A stretch of DNA of 64,000 nt from Ryuthela nishihirai. Its lineage: Eukaryota; Arthropoda; Arachnida; Araneae; Heptathelidae. The stretch covers positions 84,916,501 through 84,980,500 of the forward strand of contig JAWZYU010000011.1 of NCBI GenBank assembly GCA_038380435.1. Direction: 5' to 3'. The notes under the pieces are model-generated. The model saw nothing but the letters and a program-made list of their open reading frames with translations. It searched no databases and was not told the DNA's origin. Positions 47,063 to 59,949 of this stretch are shown in pieces (the stretch's first letter is position 1; each line of letters begins with the position of its first letter). The position numbers were made by a program, and so were the translations under genes.

Positions 47063-47235
47063 ATATCTACCCTGCCCTCGGGGAGAAAATATGACACTGA
47101 GGGGATTGGGAAGGCCGACGTCAGTTAAATGGGAAGTAAAGTTTTAGCCTTGTGTGCAGGATAACTATAGCCTGTGCCATTAAAACAGTAAGGTTGAGGC
47201 AGGCTTCCATCTGTCTCCTAACAGCTGTACAGTGG
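47063..47235 (+). mobile_element. SINE family B, fragment
   Basis: CTGCCCTCGGGGAGAAAATA, GGGATTGGGAAGGCCGACGT and CTTCCATCTGTCTCCTAACA match the middle of family B. Head and tail are absent. Confidence 0.65.
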
Positions 47236-48849
47236 GTCTGTGCTGTAAACCAGGATATTTAGCCCATTGTGCAGAAAACAGAGCCGCTCAGACGAAATAT
47301 GTTAACTCAAGCGTCATTCAATACACCCCAATAGACACGAGCAGGCTCGGATCTGGAAAAAAAAATCGAGAAGAGAGGGAAACAAGAAACACAATCGAGC
47401 AGAAAAAACGCAAAGTGTGTGGGGGTGGGGAAAGAGACTGTATTTCCAATGTAACATATCATTTTCCCCTTGTTTTTAAAATTTTTTAATTTTTTTTGAA
47501 AAATCCATGAAACATAAATAAGTTTCGTAATATTTATTTCTATTACTCTTACTATAATTCTGAAAAGGAATAGGAGATGCCCCCCCCTCCCTAGATCTTG
47601 CCCTTGGACTCGAGTATGTAACCCTCCACCCATAAGACTTTTTAGGCACATTACTGATGATCTGAAATGTAAAATAGAACGGAGTACTTTTGATTTAATC
47701 ATTTGCTGAATTCAATCACTTACTCAATTACTTAACAATGTATAATTCTATAAAACTTATAATGATACAAAATTTTATTCTTTTCACCCTCCCAAGTTTA
47801 AGTTGTCTGGTCCCAGTCAGCTCTCTCTATCCACTTATTTTTATCTTTGAAATCGTGCTCTTGAAGTCCTCTTTTCGGCATTCTTTTTTTCATACCATTT
47901 TTCCGTCTCTTTCACCGTCTTCTTCCAGCGGGTTCTCATTTCCATATTAAATTTAGCCCTCTTCCTTTATCCATCATATTCATAAGTCTTTCGCATTTTG
48001 TTAATATTTTTTACACCTCCAATATTTTTATGTAATCTCTGATTGCTTTAGTTTCTCTATTTCTCATTTTATCTAGTCTTTGCTTCCTCGGATATCTTTT
48101 GCAATATCCACTTCGATTACTTTTATCTCAGATGCAAACCTTTCTCACAAAATCATTTTTGATTCTTATGTTAGAGTACTGTCTACAATTGTATTAAAAT
48201 CTATTCTTTAAAAATCAATTCAGCACTCTTACTGCTTTTATTTTTGGTCCTCTATTTTAATAATCTTTCTTTAATTTTTTTTCATCATACATTCCACTAT
48301 TAATAACAGCTTTCTCTTTGCTGGGTGTTAGAAAACTGACATCAGAATCCAAAAAATGGAAACATTGGAAACTTTTTTTCTTTGAAAAATTTCTAATTAT
48401 GACATCTATTTTATGTAAAAAGATGCAATCCAAGTCATTACAATCTTATGCCAGTTTTTAAATAGAAAAACAAATTTAAATAGCTTTTAAAAGTTGTTAT
48501 TAAAAAATGATAATGAAAAAACTTTTCAAAAATCGACAAAGATGCATGCGTTTTAAAAACTGTTTTGGGAAAGGAGTTAAAAGCAAAAGTCACAGGAGTC
48601 TGATATCTCGTGTTGAATGGGTGTATGTAGCTCATGACCATATGGGTTTCGAGGTGAAGGGATGCTCAGCTTAATGAGAGGCAATTAACGGAGTGGAGGG
48701 GAGCTCTGCCTGGCTCGGCTGCGTTTAACTCCGTTCTCCCTTCGGGTGAAAGAAGTGGGGGGGACGACAAACTAGGAAGAGTCCATTTCAAAACTCGGCC
48801 GGTTGGGTATTCTGAGGTACTTCGTTTTCCAAGGCCTGTGGTAGTTAAA
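47236..48849. other. Unassigned, with second dispersed-repeat copy
   Basis: 47,695-47,860 repeats the block at 46,600 (TTTTCACCCTCCCAAGTTTA). The rest, including pyrimidine-rich DNA from 47,760 to 48,300, shows no gene. A GC-richer patch at 48,660-48,850 abuts the end of the next LINE. Confidence 0.5.
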
Positions 48850-50640
48850 GGGTTAAACAATAGGGGACCAAGAACAGAGCCCTACGGAATGCCATATTTA
48901 GTTTGTTTAGGATTGCTGAGGCAGTTTTTTAATTTAGCTAACTGAGTTCTATTTTTAAGTAGCTTATAAACCATCCTAGAGCAATCCCTCTCATATCCAA
49001 ATGCTCCAGGTTTTTCAAAAGCAATGAATGTGTTACGGTGTCAAAAGATTTCTCAAGATCTAGAAAACTGATACTGATAGCGTTAAATTTCCTTGGTCAA
49101 TTGATTTATAAATAAAATTAGTAAATGACAACAACGCATGATCAGTGCCCTTACACTCAGTGAATCCAAACTGATTTGACGAAAAGAAATTTATTTTATT
49201 TAAATAACTCAATACTCTGAATTTTACTAATTCAAGTAAGGAATGAAAAATCAAATTTTTACATTTTTTTACTGTAGTTACTGAAATTTCATTGATGCCT
49301 GAGCCTTCTATTAGATTTGTAATGATCTTATCTAATTCTTGCATGGTTATAAGAGTAAAAAACAAAGAACCATCTGTTTTACAATAAATTTATTAATATT
49401 CATATTCAGTAGGTTTATCATTAAGTATTTTGCTAGGTAAATCGACAAATTAAGTGTTAAATTCATTTGCTGATCTTTAATTTTGTTGGTGTTACAGTCC
49501 TCAGTATTATTCATTTTATCTGGTAGAACTTCATCTCTTGAGTTATTCCCAATTAAATTATTTACGAACTTCCATTGTTTTTTATATCACCATTACATTT
49601 AAAAAAATTTTCTATGTAATATTTGTTTTTAGCCTCCTTAGGTTTAGACCATAAGTTATTCCTATGTTCTAAGAATTACTTCTCATGGTCCTCGTTATAT
49701 GGGTATTTTTTAAAATTTTTATATATCTTATCTCTATGCTTTAGCATATCACGGATTTATATATAATAAATCTGATTATATAATATAATGATATTATATC
49801 ACAGATTTATATATAATAAATCAGATTTATATATAATATTCTGAATGTTTCTTTTTCCATAGAAAGGTGAATCCTTAATTACTTTACACGAAATCTCTGA
49901 AACTTTTTTGTACGCATTATTAACGTTAGTTCCTGTGCTATCTCCTCCCATTTATAATCTTTTAATTTATCATTTATTAGTTCATAATTAATTCTGAGCA
50001 TATAATCTTTAATATTATCATTTCTTTTGTCAAACGTTTTATTTTCGTTATGTCTAATTTTAATTTAATATTCACTTACAAGGAGTATAACTTACAAGGA
50101 GTTGGAAGTATTTGCTAACAAATCTATATTTGTATCACCAGTTATAATAAAATTTCTTGTGTTTAACCCTTGCATAATATGCTCTAATTCATTCACAAAA
50201 TCAGATGGTGAATAACTGTGGGAACGGTAGAATGCAATTACTGATATTTCACATAATGAAAGCTCTATATGGAGTAATTATGCTGTTTGTATTTGGCTAT
50301 GGTCTATTGTTTTAAAGTTAATATGAGGTTTAACATATATCATTACACCACCAGCTTCATTATATTGTCTACAGTTAAAATATGTTGTATAGCCTTTAAT
50401 CTGATAAAGATCAACCTTATCTTCCTTAATCCAGATTTCTGCCAATATCATGAAATCAAATTTATAATCTGCAGAATTTATAAACAATTCGAAAAGTTCA
50501 AAATTGGATCTTAAACTTCTAATATTTATATTTAAAATATTTAGACTATTGTAATCAACTATTGTTCCCAAAAATGCAGTTAAATCAGATTCTTCAGTGA
50601 TTACCAGTCTATTAGCAACATTATCATTGTCTGCCATTAA
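48850..50640 (-). pseudogene. LINE ORF2: endonuclease and reverse transcriptase
   Basis: Minus-strand CR1/jockey-group polyprotein remains. The N-terminal endonuclease segment (50,637-50,278) has ILNINIRSLRSNFELF, FMILAEIWI and GGVMIYVK, matching the AP-like endonuclease that nicks target DNA. The reverse transcriptase (49,370-48,855) has FGFTECKGTDHALLSFTNFI, a decayed DLEKSFDTV (first catalytic aspartate block) and GSVLGPLLF. It stops just before the YADD block, so the 3' half is lost and sequence beyond 48,855 is unrelated. An AT duplication near 49,740-49,840 and several frameshifts lie between. Dead copy. Confidence 0.85.
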
Positions 50641-50889
50641 TTGTCAGATAATTTATCAAAGTCTACTTCAATGTGAGCCAAATTATATGTTCGAAAGTTT
50701 ATCCAGGTCTACCTCATTATTTATGCGTAAAATTTTAGATGCATTGGATTCCCTGAAGAAGATTTTCCCATCCTTAACCCATGCATACTTGTACTTCAAT
50801 TTTTGTTTGCACTGCTTAGTTTTATAAAGTTCTTTATATTTAGGTGTTAGATGCTCATTCAGAAAAATTTTACTTTCTCTAAATTTTTG

Positions 50890-51800
50890 GTTAATATATT
50901 TGCAATTTGGATAATGTTTTGCCTTTTTCCAACCAATAGTCCCTAATTACTTTACTTTTGAATTTTACAATTATGTTTTTAATTTTATTTCTGTTGGTAG
51001 TCGGAACTCTATGCGCTCCAACTATGTCACCTTCTGTTATTTTAACGCTAATCTTATCAGCTATTTTGCTAAGAGTGATACCCACATTTTCCCCTGGATC
51101 CTCCGGGATTTCAACTATTTACAAATTAGTATTTCTAGAATACTGCTGCAAGTCTGAGAGTTCCTGTCTGACGTCGTAAACTTCGTTTCTGATATCTGAA
51201 TTGGCTTTTTTTAAGCGTAATGTTTTTTTGCTTTAACTTCGTTCAGTTCCTTTTTTAGACTACATATTATTGTAACAAATTCATCAATCTTACTCGAGGT
51301 GAAATCAGCAAAAGTTTTCAGATCTTTCATATCGTTTTTCAGATCTAGTAACGTCGCTTTCAAGTCACTCTGCATGCTGTGCACATCGCTTACCTTGGAA
51401 AAGGCTCCACTCGTGTGTGCAGGAACTTCACTGCTCTCAGCTTTATCTTGGGTACACACCTGATCTCCTGCACCACTGGAAGCACCCACGCAAGTACTGA
51501 AATCCAAACACGGCTCAATAGCAATTGACGAGAATGTAGAACTCAGGTCGTTTTTTTCTACACATGAAGCAGTTCCACTTGAATTTTCTTTCGTAATTCA
51601 TCTTACGATAATTAGCTTCCGTTATTCCAGCACAGTCGAAGTGTAAATATCCACCACAGTCACCATAACACCGCACAAGATCAAAAATGTCAGGAACTGT
51701 TTCATCACATACCTTACAAATTGCAACCATTGCTGGCCTGCAGTGACTCTTCTTCGCAACTTCGCAACGCTTGCAGCGGAACTGGACAAGGTCAGAAAGT
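50890..51800 (-). pseudogene. LINE ORF1 with PHD-type zinc finger
   Basis: Upstream of ORF2 on the minus strand. A zinc finger with C-x2-C, C-x3-C, H-x2-C and C-x2-C spacing (AICKVCDETVPD... YLHFDCAGI... WNCFMCRKK) occupies 51,730-51,540. A helical, probably coiled-coil segment (LLDLKNDMKDLKTF, then ICSLKKELNEVKAK) lies at 51,400-51,210. It is followed after a stop by VEIPEDPGENVGITLSKIAD and IIVKFKSKVIRDYWL (51,110-50,920), an RNA-binding-like region. PHD plus coiled coil is found in ORF1 of several CR1-group LINEs, whose product binds element RNA. In-frame stops show decay. Confidence 0.82.
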
Positions 51801-51849
51801 TTCTAGAAATAGAGCTGCCCAATGTCCAATGGGCGACACCCAATGACTT

Positions 51850-52545
51850 TCAATCTTGGATCACAGTTTCTGCTGCCCTCAACTATTAACGTATTATAAT
51901 ATGACGTTCCTAAAGAAATTCCTCCTGGGTGTTCCTTTTTCATTTCCACCAGTGTACATACTGTAACGTCATCAACTGCGCCCATGCAGACAACACGAAG
52001 AGAAAATTTTATTCCCATAAAATATACTGTGTGTAGATATATAAGAGTGAGAGGACATTGGAATAAAGACTGCTTCATTCGTTGGAACAGGAATAGCTGA
52101 GTTCCCGACTAACAAGAATTCAGGTAACACAATTTTTAAAGCAAGGCTGATTTTCGACCAAAATTTTCGTCATTCGGTTTAACACGATTTCTTGTCTACG
52201 ATCTTCATATTTTTGCATTTACCATATAAGAAGACACCATGTACATTTCTTTCGTCTCACCTGTTCACATTTGCCTGTACTGGTTAGTATTTAAAGAGCC
52301 ATAACAGGCAAGAGATTTGTACACAATAAAGATTGTTGCAATTGCCGTTAACTGATGACAATGTATGCTTATAGAAATTCATCGTGATTGTTTAAAGATT
52401 ATACTTGCTACGTGCTGAGTAGGAAAGCTTGTAAATATACAGTTAGTTTCCTTCATTACTCAACGACAAGAACAACAACAAATGATAACTTCAATCATCG
52501 TTGTTTGGTATCTTGCAATATTCAACCTTTTAAAATATTTAATTT
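51850..52545. other. No gene recognised
   Basis: Probably includes the 5' leader of the minus-strand LINE up to about 52,080. The rest is AT-rich and unassigned. Confidence 0.4.
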
Positions 52546-52547
52546 CA

Positions 52548-52808
52548 ATAGAATAGATACTTATCACTAAACTTCGTACAGGAAATGCCTACATGAAACA
52601 AACATTATTCAAACTTCATAAATCAAATAACCCTAGCTGTCAACATTGCGGTTGTACTATTGCACATATACTGTTAAATTGTCCCAAATATCAAATCGAA
52701 CGAAATGTTTTATTTAGTTCTATTGAAAAATGTAAAATTACAGAATATTCTTTACATAAATTACTTGACCCTCCCTCAGACAAACTCAAAAAATCTTTTA
52801 TTCTTTAA
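52548..52808 (+). pseudogene. LINE C-terminal fragment (jockey/R1-like)
   Basis: The translation gives TKLRTGNAYMKQTLFK, then CQHCGCTIAHILLNCPKY. This is the C-x2-C ... H-x4-C zinc-knuckle-like block that ends many jockey- and R1-type LINE proteins after an RNase H-like region. Only about 85 residues remain, ending at a stop near 52,808. It is opposite in strand to the LINE at 48,850. Confidence 0.65.
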
Positions 52809-52809
52809 A

Positions 52810-53635
52810 TTTGAAATTTATTAAGCATACGGAACTTTATGATAAACTTTAATCTTTCAAATACATTTTCGAATCTGTTAGATTGTTAACTTTTCCCTTA
52901 TGTGAGATTCCCTTGATGTGAGAGAGCTATCCTCTCAACTATCAGTTTCCACATCCTGTAAGAAAGCCATTTTTAAATACATTCACGTCACCTGACGTCA
53001 TCTCTTTAATGTCATTGTTTGACTTTTAAGCAATTTTTTTTATACAATTCTAATTTCATTTTCCTTTAACTTTCAAATTTATAATCATCACCTTTATGTT
53101 AATTTTTAATACTATGAGCTAAATGAACTTAACTAAAATTTTATGTCTTGGATTTAAAATAATTATTACATCCACCTTAATTCTCAGTTATGTATACTTA
53201 ACGAGATTTAACTCTTATAAAAGCACTTTTCTTATTTAATTTTTTAATAAATTAAAAACTTTCTCAAAATAATTCATATTAATTAAATTTTCAAGCAGAG
53301 AATAGCATCCATTTATTGAATGAGTCAAGTTCAATCTAATTAACCTGGAATAATTCAGAACGGAAATGTTGAGACAGAGAGATTGAAAAACAACTTTACT
53401 ACAAACAATCAATTTCCTACAAATCCTACTACAAACAATCAATTTACTACAAACAATCAATTTCTTATTTTCAATTTTCATTACTCGACCATCATTTCTA
53501 CATACAATGTATAAGAATAAAATTGCATTTATTCGTTTTTTTGTGTCTAAATATATCATTTTTTCTTTTCCGTAAAAATGAGTTGCCCATAACGAACGAA
53601 TAAAGAAAATAAAAAACACAAATCATTAAGGAAAA
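52810..53635. other. Unassigned, with a 20-bp tandem repeat
   Basis: AT-rich DNA. At 53,392-53,466 a CTACAAACAATCAATTT unit occurs three times. No gene seen. Confidence 0.5.
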
Positions 53636-53639
53636 TTTG

Positions 53640-53915
53640 CACAGAGGTGGCTTTGCATTAGCAACACATACCTAATACTTCGTGGGGCTACCTTTTGTCC
53701 AAAACACACCGTTACCCTTCAGTGCATGGACTCCACAAGGTGTTGCAGGGAGTCCTGTGGTAGCCCTACCCATGCGATGCACAATGTGTCCTATAATAGC
53801 TGCACACTGCCAGGTGGAGGTCGAAGCATCAAATCACCTTTTTCAGTAGCTCCCAAGCATGCTCAATTGGGTTTGAGAGGTGAGCTGCGCGGAATGGGAG
53901 GATGGAGAATGGCAG
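53640..53915 (-). pseudogene. Tc1-like transposase, C-terminal fragment
   Basis: Minus-strand translation gives NPIEHAWELLKK near 53,860, the conserved block around the last catalytic acidic residue of Tc1-type transposases. It then gives LPQDSLQHLVESMH and a C-terminus near 53,650. Stops between blocks show decay. Confidence 0.72.
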
Positions 53916-54221
53916 GCAGAATTGTGATCGAATGATCTTCCCGTCTTTTTGCTGTTTACATCACTCTAAACCCTGATTTACCTTGTTAAATGGGTCTTGC
54001 AACTTAAACTTAAGAAGTGTTGTGCTAAGGTTAGAAAATTTACCTTTAATTATGAAACTCCGAAAGACCCAGTTATAGTTAGAGCTTACTATGATAGGTT
54101 ACTTAGTCATTACGACAGTCATGGTTTGCTTACTATTGAAATTGAGAAAGAATGGGACCGTTTCAAACAGCCTTTTTGGAAACTAACAGTACTCTTTTAG
54201 GAAAAAAGGAGCAGAGGAGAT

Positions 54222-54632
54222 CGAATTATTTGAATGTTGGGTTGGGTTGTTTGTGTTGTTTTTCCTATGAGCGTCACTTTTTTGCACACCATGGACTAAA
54301 TGGCCAGGTCACAAGGATCCCGTAGGCTCAGAGAAGGGTGGGGGAGGGGACCCACTGGAACAGCTGTTGCGAAACATATGGTAGCCTCCCGTCAAGGCCA
54401 TCCAGCGTGTTCTTTAACGTGCACAGGGTATGGCTCTCCTGCACACGGGGCCACGGTTTAACGTCCCATCCGACGGACGGCGGCCTTTTCAAGCTTATCG
54501 GTGCCCCTACTGACCGTGGGCAGGGCGGGGAATTTTGCGGAGATAAATCTCAACGCTGACCCAACTGGGACTCGAACCTGGGAACTGCACATTACGAGCC
54601 TGGCGCGGTACCGACTGAGCCATCCCCACCCC
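54222..54632 (-). mobile_element. SINE family B in the LINE
   Basis: The minus-strand head has GGTTCGAGTCCCAGTTGG (B box) and GATGGCTCAGTCGGTACCGC (A box). The body has CCGTCCGTCGGATGGGACGT. The tail ends in AACAACCCAACCC. An approximate direct repeat, ATTTGAATG/TTTTGAATG, flanks it. The LINE reads on across the site, so this is a clean insertion. Confidence 0.88.
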
Positions 54633-55344
54633 ATTTTTTGAATGATAAGGCACTTGAGTTTATTTCAGAAAGAGAGAACTGTAGGAATGTCTTTAAACAG
54701 TACCCTACTAGTCCTGATAGAAAACATTACAGAGATCTTAATAAACGTGTAAAGGATCAGTTAGCTTACTGATAAGAATCTTTGGCTTGATGGCTTCGCT
54801 GATAAAGCCGAGGAAGCAGCTACACAGCATAACATCAGAGAGCTGTACCAGATAGTTAATATTTTGTGTGGTAGAAAATGGACAGGTATACAGGGATTGA
54901 AGGATATACAAGGTAAGGTTATAGAAAGTGAGGATTCTGTCATGCTAGGTAACCTGAACATTTCAGTGATGTTCTAAAAAATGTGGTTAGTTCTACTCCC
55001 ATTGTTTGATCAGATCCATTACTGGCTTTAAGTTGTCAGATCCATTACTGGCTTTAATGTTGGCCGTATTACACAGTCTGAAGTTATTTCAGCTCTTTCT
55101 AAACTTAAACTACATAAATCCCCAGGGGTAGATGAAATTACTACGGAACTACTTAGAGCAGGGAATGTTTCGTTTACCAAATGGATAACTGAAATTATGA
55201 ATATCTTTTATGATGAAGGCATGGTTCCTAAGTATTTTACCAGAGCTATTATTATCCCTATTTTTTAAAAAAGATGATCGCAATTCTTGTGATTACTATA
55301 GCGGTACCAGCCTACTTTTTGTTCCAGGTAAAGTTGTTTGCGTG

Positions 55345-55722
55345 ATTGTGCTTTCTGAGCGGCACTTTTTTGCACACCATGGGCTAAATGGCCAGGTCAC
55401 ATGGACACCGAAGGCTCAGAGAAGGTTGGGGGAGGGGACCCACTGGAACAGCTGTTGGGAGACAGATGGTAGCCTCCCGTCAAGGCCATCTAGCATGTTC
55501 TTTAACGTTCACAGGGTATAGCTCTCCTGCACACGGGGCCAAGGCTTAACGTCCCATCCGACGGACGGCGGCCTTTCCAAGCCCATCGGTGTCCCCTACT
55601 GACCGTGGGTAGGGTGGGGAATTTTTCGGAGATAAATCTCAACGCTGACCCAGCTGGGACTCGAACCTGGGAACTACAGATTACGAGCCTGGCGCGCTAC
55701 CGACTGAGCCACCCCCGCCCCC
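55345..55722 (-). mobile_element. SINE family B at a LINE deletion
   Basis: Close relative of the copy 1.1 kb upstream, same orientation. GGTGGCTCAGTCGGTAGCGC and GGTTCGAGTCCCAGCTGG mark its head. TGATTGTG occurs at both junctions, but about 230 bp of LINE sequence is missing across them. Confidence 0.88.
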
Positions 55723-56754
55723 AGGTTGATTGTGAGATCGTAGATAATTAACGTAATGAGAGCTCTCTATAATAACACTGAGTCGTGTGTGAGAGTTGGT
55801 AAGACTTGTAGCAATTGGTTCAGCATTGCTTCTTTCGACAAGGGTCATTTTGTCTCCTTTTCTCTTTAATTTGGTTAAAAATTCACTGTAAGAGGAAATT
55901 TTGACCTTAAATGGTCTGGAGATACGAAATTTCTGATTTAGATTATGCTGATGATTTAGCCCTTTTGGCAAATGATGTTGATGAGATGAACTCTTTCATT
56001 CGAGCTGTTGATGAGACTGGTAGTAGAGTAGGTTTGGTTATAAACAGAGAGAAAACTAAAGTGATGAAAATTGGTCAGGCAGGTTGTGATTCAGTTAATC
56101 TGAATGGTTGCAGTCTTGAGCAGGTGTCACAGTTTAATTACCTTGGGAGCTATGTAACTGATACTGGTGATGTGCGGCATGAGATTAACAGACGAATAGG
56201 TATTGCTGCCGGGACTTTTAAGAATCTATGGAGATTGTGGAGAAATAGGCGTATACACCTAAAGACTAAAATTAGACTGTGTAATAGTTTGATTCTTTCT
56301 AGGGTTAGTTATGGTAGTGAAACTTGGACGCTATGTAAACAAGATAACAGGAAACTAGATGCTTTTGATTCTAGATGCTTATGCAGTATCTTGGGCATTA
56401 GGTAGTTCAACTTTGTAATTAATGATGAGGTTAGGCAAAGGAGTCGACAACCTCCTTTAAGCAGCATATTGTGCATAGAGAGATTCCATTGGTTTGGTCA
56501 TATTGCCCATATGGATAATTATGGATTAGCAAATAGGGTTATGAAGAATGTGCTTAAAGGCCTCAGAAGGAAGGGAAAACCTAGGATGCGGTGGGCAGAC
56601 AATGTGAAACAGGACCTTGTTAGAATTGGTGTGCAATGGACAGATGCAGCAGATATTGCTCAGGAAAGATATGCTTGGAGACTAAATTGCGCGGTCTGGT
56701 TGGCTCTCCGTAGCCCATGGCTGCATGAGGATGATGACGATGATGAGCCCTGAC

Positions 56755-57395
56755 TTTTTCTTATTCTTTAGACTTTTACTCTCCAGTTCTCATGTCCATG
56801 AAGACGAAGCCCAAGGGCCCGTAATTCTGGATGTCGGTGCAAGATGCCGATTCTGACTGGGAGAGGAAATAAGAAAACAAGTGATTCATCCCAGTCTGAC
56901 AATTGCTGTCCAGCTACTGAAACATCGTCGTTGGCCAATGGATTGGCGCCGCGCACTATACAGATGGTCCAACCCTCGCCTCTGGACCCGGGCAAGCAAC
57001 CCGAAAATGAAAGTGCATTCTTTCTTCTGCTGTTGAATCTCGTATGTATCGGATGCAAGAAAAATCGTCTCCATTCATTGGGCGAGGCACCAAAACTAAC
57101 TGTGAAGACCAGCCGGGGCCGACAGACCACCACCGACGCTGAGCACACTTAACCTGTGATACACCGATGTGAGCCACTTAGGAGGAGAAAAGCTGATATA
57201 CAGAAGTGATCGATTAGGCCTCCAGATGCGCGGAGCGGAAACGGCACGAGACGAACTGGGAACTGACACCTCCATTGTGCCAAGGAAAGAGGTACTGACA
57301 TTTTTCCTGCTCTGGTCCCTTTATTCCTTAAATATCTTGAAAGTTATCGCCAACTTTGACCTCTTGTGTCATAGATCGGAATGTTTGGTTGTAAA
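56755..57395. other. Unassigned, moderately GC-rich
   Basis: Overlapping ORFs of 102 codons (plus, 56,844-57,152) and 126 codons (minus, 56,768-57,148) occupy the same stretch. Neither has a domain I recognise, and the sequence may be part of another repeat. Confidence 0.4.
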
Positions 57396-57397
57396 CA

Positions 57398-57640
57398 GAT
57401 ACAATGCTGAACCAATTGCTACAAGCCTTACCAACTCTCACACACGACTCAGTGTTATTATAGAGAGCTTCCATTATGTTAACAAACTCGTTTGGTATAC
57501 CATATGATCTCACAATCAACCACAAATTATGACGATCAACAGAGTCGAAAGCCTTTTGAAATCAACAAAGCTAGCAACCAAAGGTTTCTGAAACTCTAAA
57601 CATTTCTCGAGAATCTGCGTGAGTGAAAATATCTGTCAAA
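57398..57640 (-). pseudogene. LINE reverse transcriptase fragment, RTE-like
   Basis: Minus-strand piece of the same LINE family. It reads IFSLTQILEKCLEFQKPLVA, SFVDF, then after a frameshift WLIVRSYGIPNEFVNIMEAL and NTESCVRVGKACSNWFSI. It covers the segment missing from the copy at 53,985 and extends past it. Confidence 0.85.
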
Positions 57641-57894
57641 CAGACCTCTTGTGTTGTTTGATCACTGAGGTCCGTATATCTGTTGCTCTTGCAGAGTTAA
57701 AAAGAAAGAAAATAATTAATAAATGCATTTAATTGGGAAACATAGTCCTGTGATGTTTTCTGTATTTGACCTCATGCTTTAGTCCTGAGGAACGGTGGTC
57801 CGGATCTTGACGATTTGGGCTAACCGAAAAAATAAAATTTTGCTACCACAGACCCACTTTCGGCAGAATGCTGAGATTGGAGGTTAACACAACG

Positions 57895-58930
57895 TCATTT
57901 TCCCCTGTCCTCTTTTTTTATTATTTGCCCCTGACATCCTTCCTTTGAAATTGGGTGCGACAATGCTTCTGAAACGAGTTTACAATCTGCTGGCAGTGTG
58001 ACATAGTGCATTATCTTGCTGATGGCGGAATTGTCTGGATACACCGTTATCATGAAGGAGTGCACTTGGTCAGCGACGATAGAAAAGTAGGCAGTCCCAT
58101 TGAGCCGTTGATTCACTGTGATCAGTAGACTCAGGGTATACCACCAAAATATTCTTCAAACGGTAAGACCACCGACTCCAACCTGCCAAACACCGACAGT
58201 GCATCCTGGTGCCATAGTTCATGTTACTTTCTCTAAATGCTAATACACCCATCAGCATGATGGAGTTGAAACAGGCTTCATCTGATCAGGGGACAGATTT
58301 CCACATGTCGAGGGTCCAGTTTTGGTGTTGATGTGCCCATGCAAAGTGCAGTTTCTTGTATCTCACAGTGAGAATGGGTACCCATGAAAGTCTTCGACTG
58401 TTATAGCTCATACTAGCTAATTTATGGTACATTTTCCACGTGGATATTGGTCTTGCTATTCCAACATTGCACTGTAGTTAGCTGGGTCACTGTACTGCAT
58501 TACTGCTTTGTTAGAAGACAGACACATCCATCTTTCACCGCAGCTATCGACCACACGTGGCTGTCCCAAGTGTGTCCTTTGGCTGGTTGTTCAACCACTG
58601 TTGAGTCAGTCATGGTATACTCTTGACATCAAAGAATGGGAGCAGTTCACAATGGTGGCCTTTTGTTGATACACTGGCACCTGAACGTCGTGACCCCACA
58701 ATCACTCGACGTTCGAAGTCGGAAAGATCATGACTCTGATCTATTCTCCCTTGAAAGAACGTGAAAATTGATTTCATGTGTGTACTCAATAATGATGGCC
58801 GTTCCCGACCTTGAGACTTCACCAGAACCGATTCACAGACCGATCCATACAAAGCGAACTCAATGTAGTAATAATACATGAATAAAATTAAAAATATATA
58901 TAAGGTTAGGATTCCGTAACTCATCCCCCA
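57895..58930 (-). pseudogene. Tc1-like transposase, broken
   Basis: Parts of a Tc1-family DDE transposase in order on the minus strand. The N-terminal helix-turn-helix DLSDFERRVIVGSRRSGASV lies at 58,740-58,670. A core block with HQNWTLDMWKSVP and a DEACF-type segment (second-strand, catalytic aspartate region) is at about 58,330-58,260. ESNMNYGTRMHCRCLAG follows near 58,200. LNGTAYFSIVADQVHSFM, a strongly conserved Tc1 block, lies at 58,105-58,040. The DNA after about 58,000 no longer matches. The middle DNA-binding part is deleted or scrambled. No terminal repeats identified. Confidence 0.82.
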
Positions 58931-59945
58931 TTATTTACGTTTTTACTTATGAGAAATTCATATCTGACTTAAAAGATTTCGTGTTAAACGAATTTTGTGG
59001 AGAGCGCATCTTTCGTGTTAGTCAGCGACTGGATGTACTCAAACACATACATTTTTATCTTGTATATTTTTATAGTGTGACACTTCTAACCCTTCGGAGT
59101 CCAATTAGCCCTCCTGTCCACTGCTTCAGGTCCAATTAAATTTAACTCTCTGCTGTCCATTATAGGACTCAATTTGACACTGGACCTTGAAAAGAGAAAA
59201 TCCAAACGTGACAAAACAGGAGCCTAAAGGCTTAATATATTTACCGTAACCTATCATTCACTATAGAGAGAGGAAGAACACTTTGAAAATTTTAAGCATT
59301 TCTTGCATTGAGAAGATGATGTGGGGTGGGGGTTGTTTGCTTGGTTGTTGAGGACGTTGAGAGGCTCACATGTGCAACTTCTCCTTTTTAGCTAAATGAG
59401 CTACAGTTGAGCAAGAGGAAGAAGAAACGAAATGCACAATACTGATTGAATCCAAAGTTATTCGAGGTCGCGATGTGAAGTGAGCAATAGTAAAAATGTT
59501 TTTTATTTATGTCGCAACGACTTAAGTAACTACAATATTTCGAAATATGTGAGATTTTGTCCCTAATTCCTTAGCAGCGTAAATGAGAATATAAATATAT
59601 CGGATTGACCTAGATCGATGATTTGCTGTGTGGATGTTTGGAAATCAGTTTCACCATTTGATGAAATTCGGTTTTTTCCCGCTATCTCTATATGCATGGC
59701 TGTTCATAATTAAAGGAAGTTGGACAAAATTTGCAATATTTCAATAAATCCTTTATGAAAATTAACGAAAGTGTCACAAGATTTCTAACATGATATAACT
59801 CACATTTATTGGCTATTAAATTTGCATTTCTCAAAGCCAAAGACTGCGATATGCAAATTAAGCTGTCGATAAAAGCAGCTTCAACAACGGATGCTTCTCA
59901 CTTTGAATTAAAAGTGGTTATGTCGAGCGTTTCGGAATAATTTCG
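58931..59945. other. No gene recognised
   Basis: AT-rich, unassigned. It may contain an end of either neighbouring Tc1-like element. Confidence 0.45.
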
Positions 59946-59949
59946 TTAA

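Larger units (their letters stand above)
53985..56750 (+). pseudogene. LINE, RTE-like, with two SINE insertions
   Basis: Second copy of the family at 35,803, with more of the region before the reverse transcriptase. Blocks: a linker region with KEWDRFKQ and HYRDLNKRVKDQ (54,000-54,760), then LHKSPGVDEITTELL (55,110-55,160) and KKDDRNSCDYYSG (55,267-55,305). After a SINE and a deletion come SCVRVGKTCSNWF (55,783-55,820), LDYADDLALLAND (55,930-55,970) and GLVINREKTKVMKIG (56,035-56,075). SETWTLCKQDNRKLDAF (56,316-56,370), a stop near 56,403 and RMRWADNVKQDLVRIG (56,585-56,630) follow, with a GATGAT tail. The endonuclease is not visible. Stops and frameshifts disable it. Confidence 0.9.

Noticed and set aside
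49060..49365. Independent protein-coding gene on the minus strand
   Set aside because: The ORF is part of the decayed CR1/jockey-like LINE reverse transcriptase.
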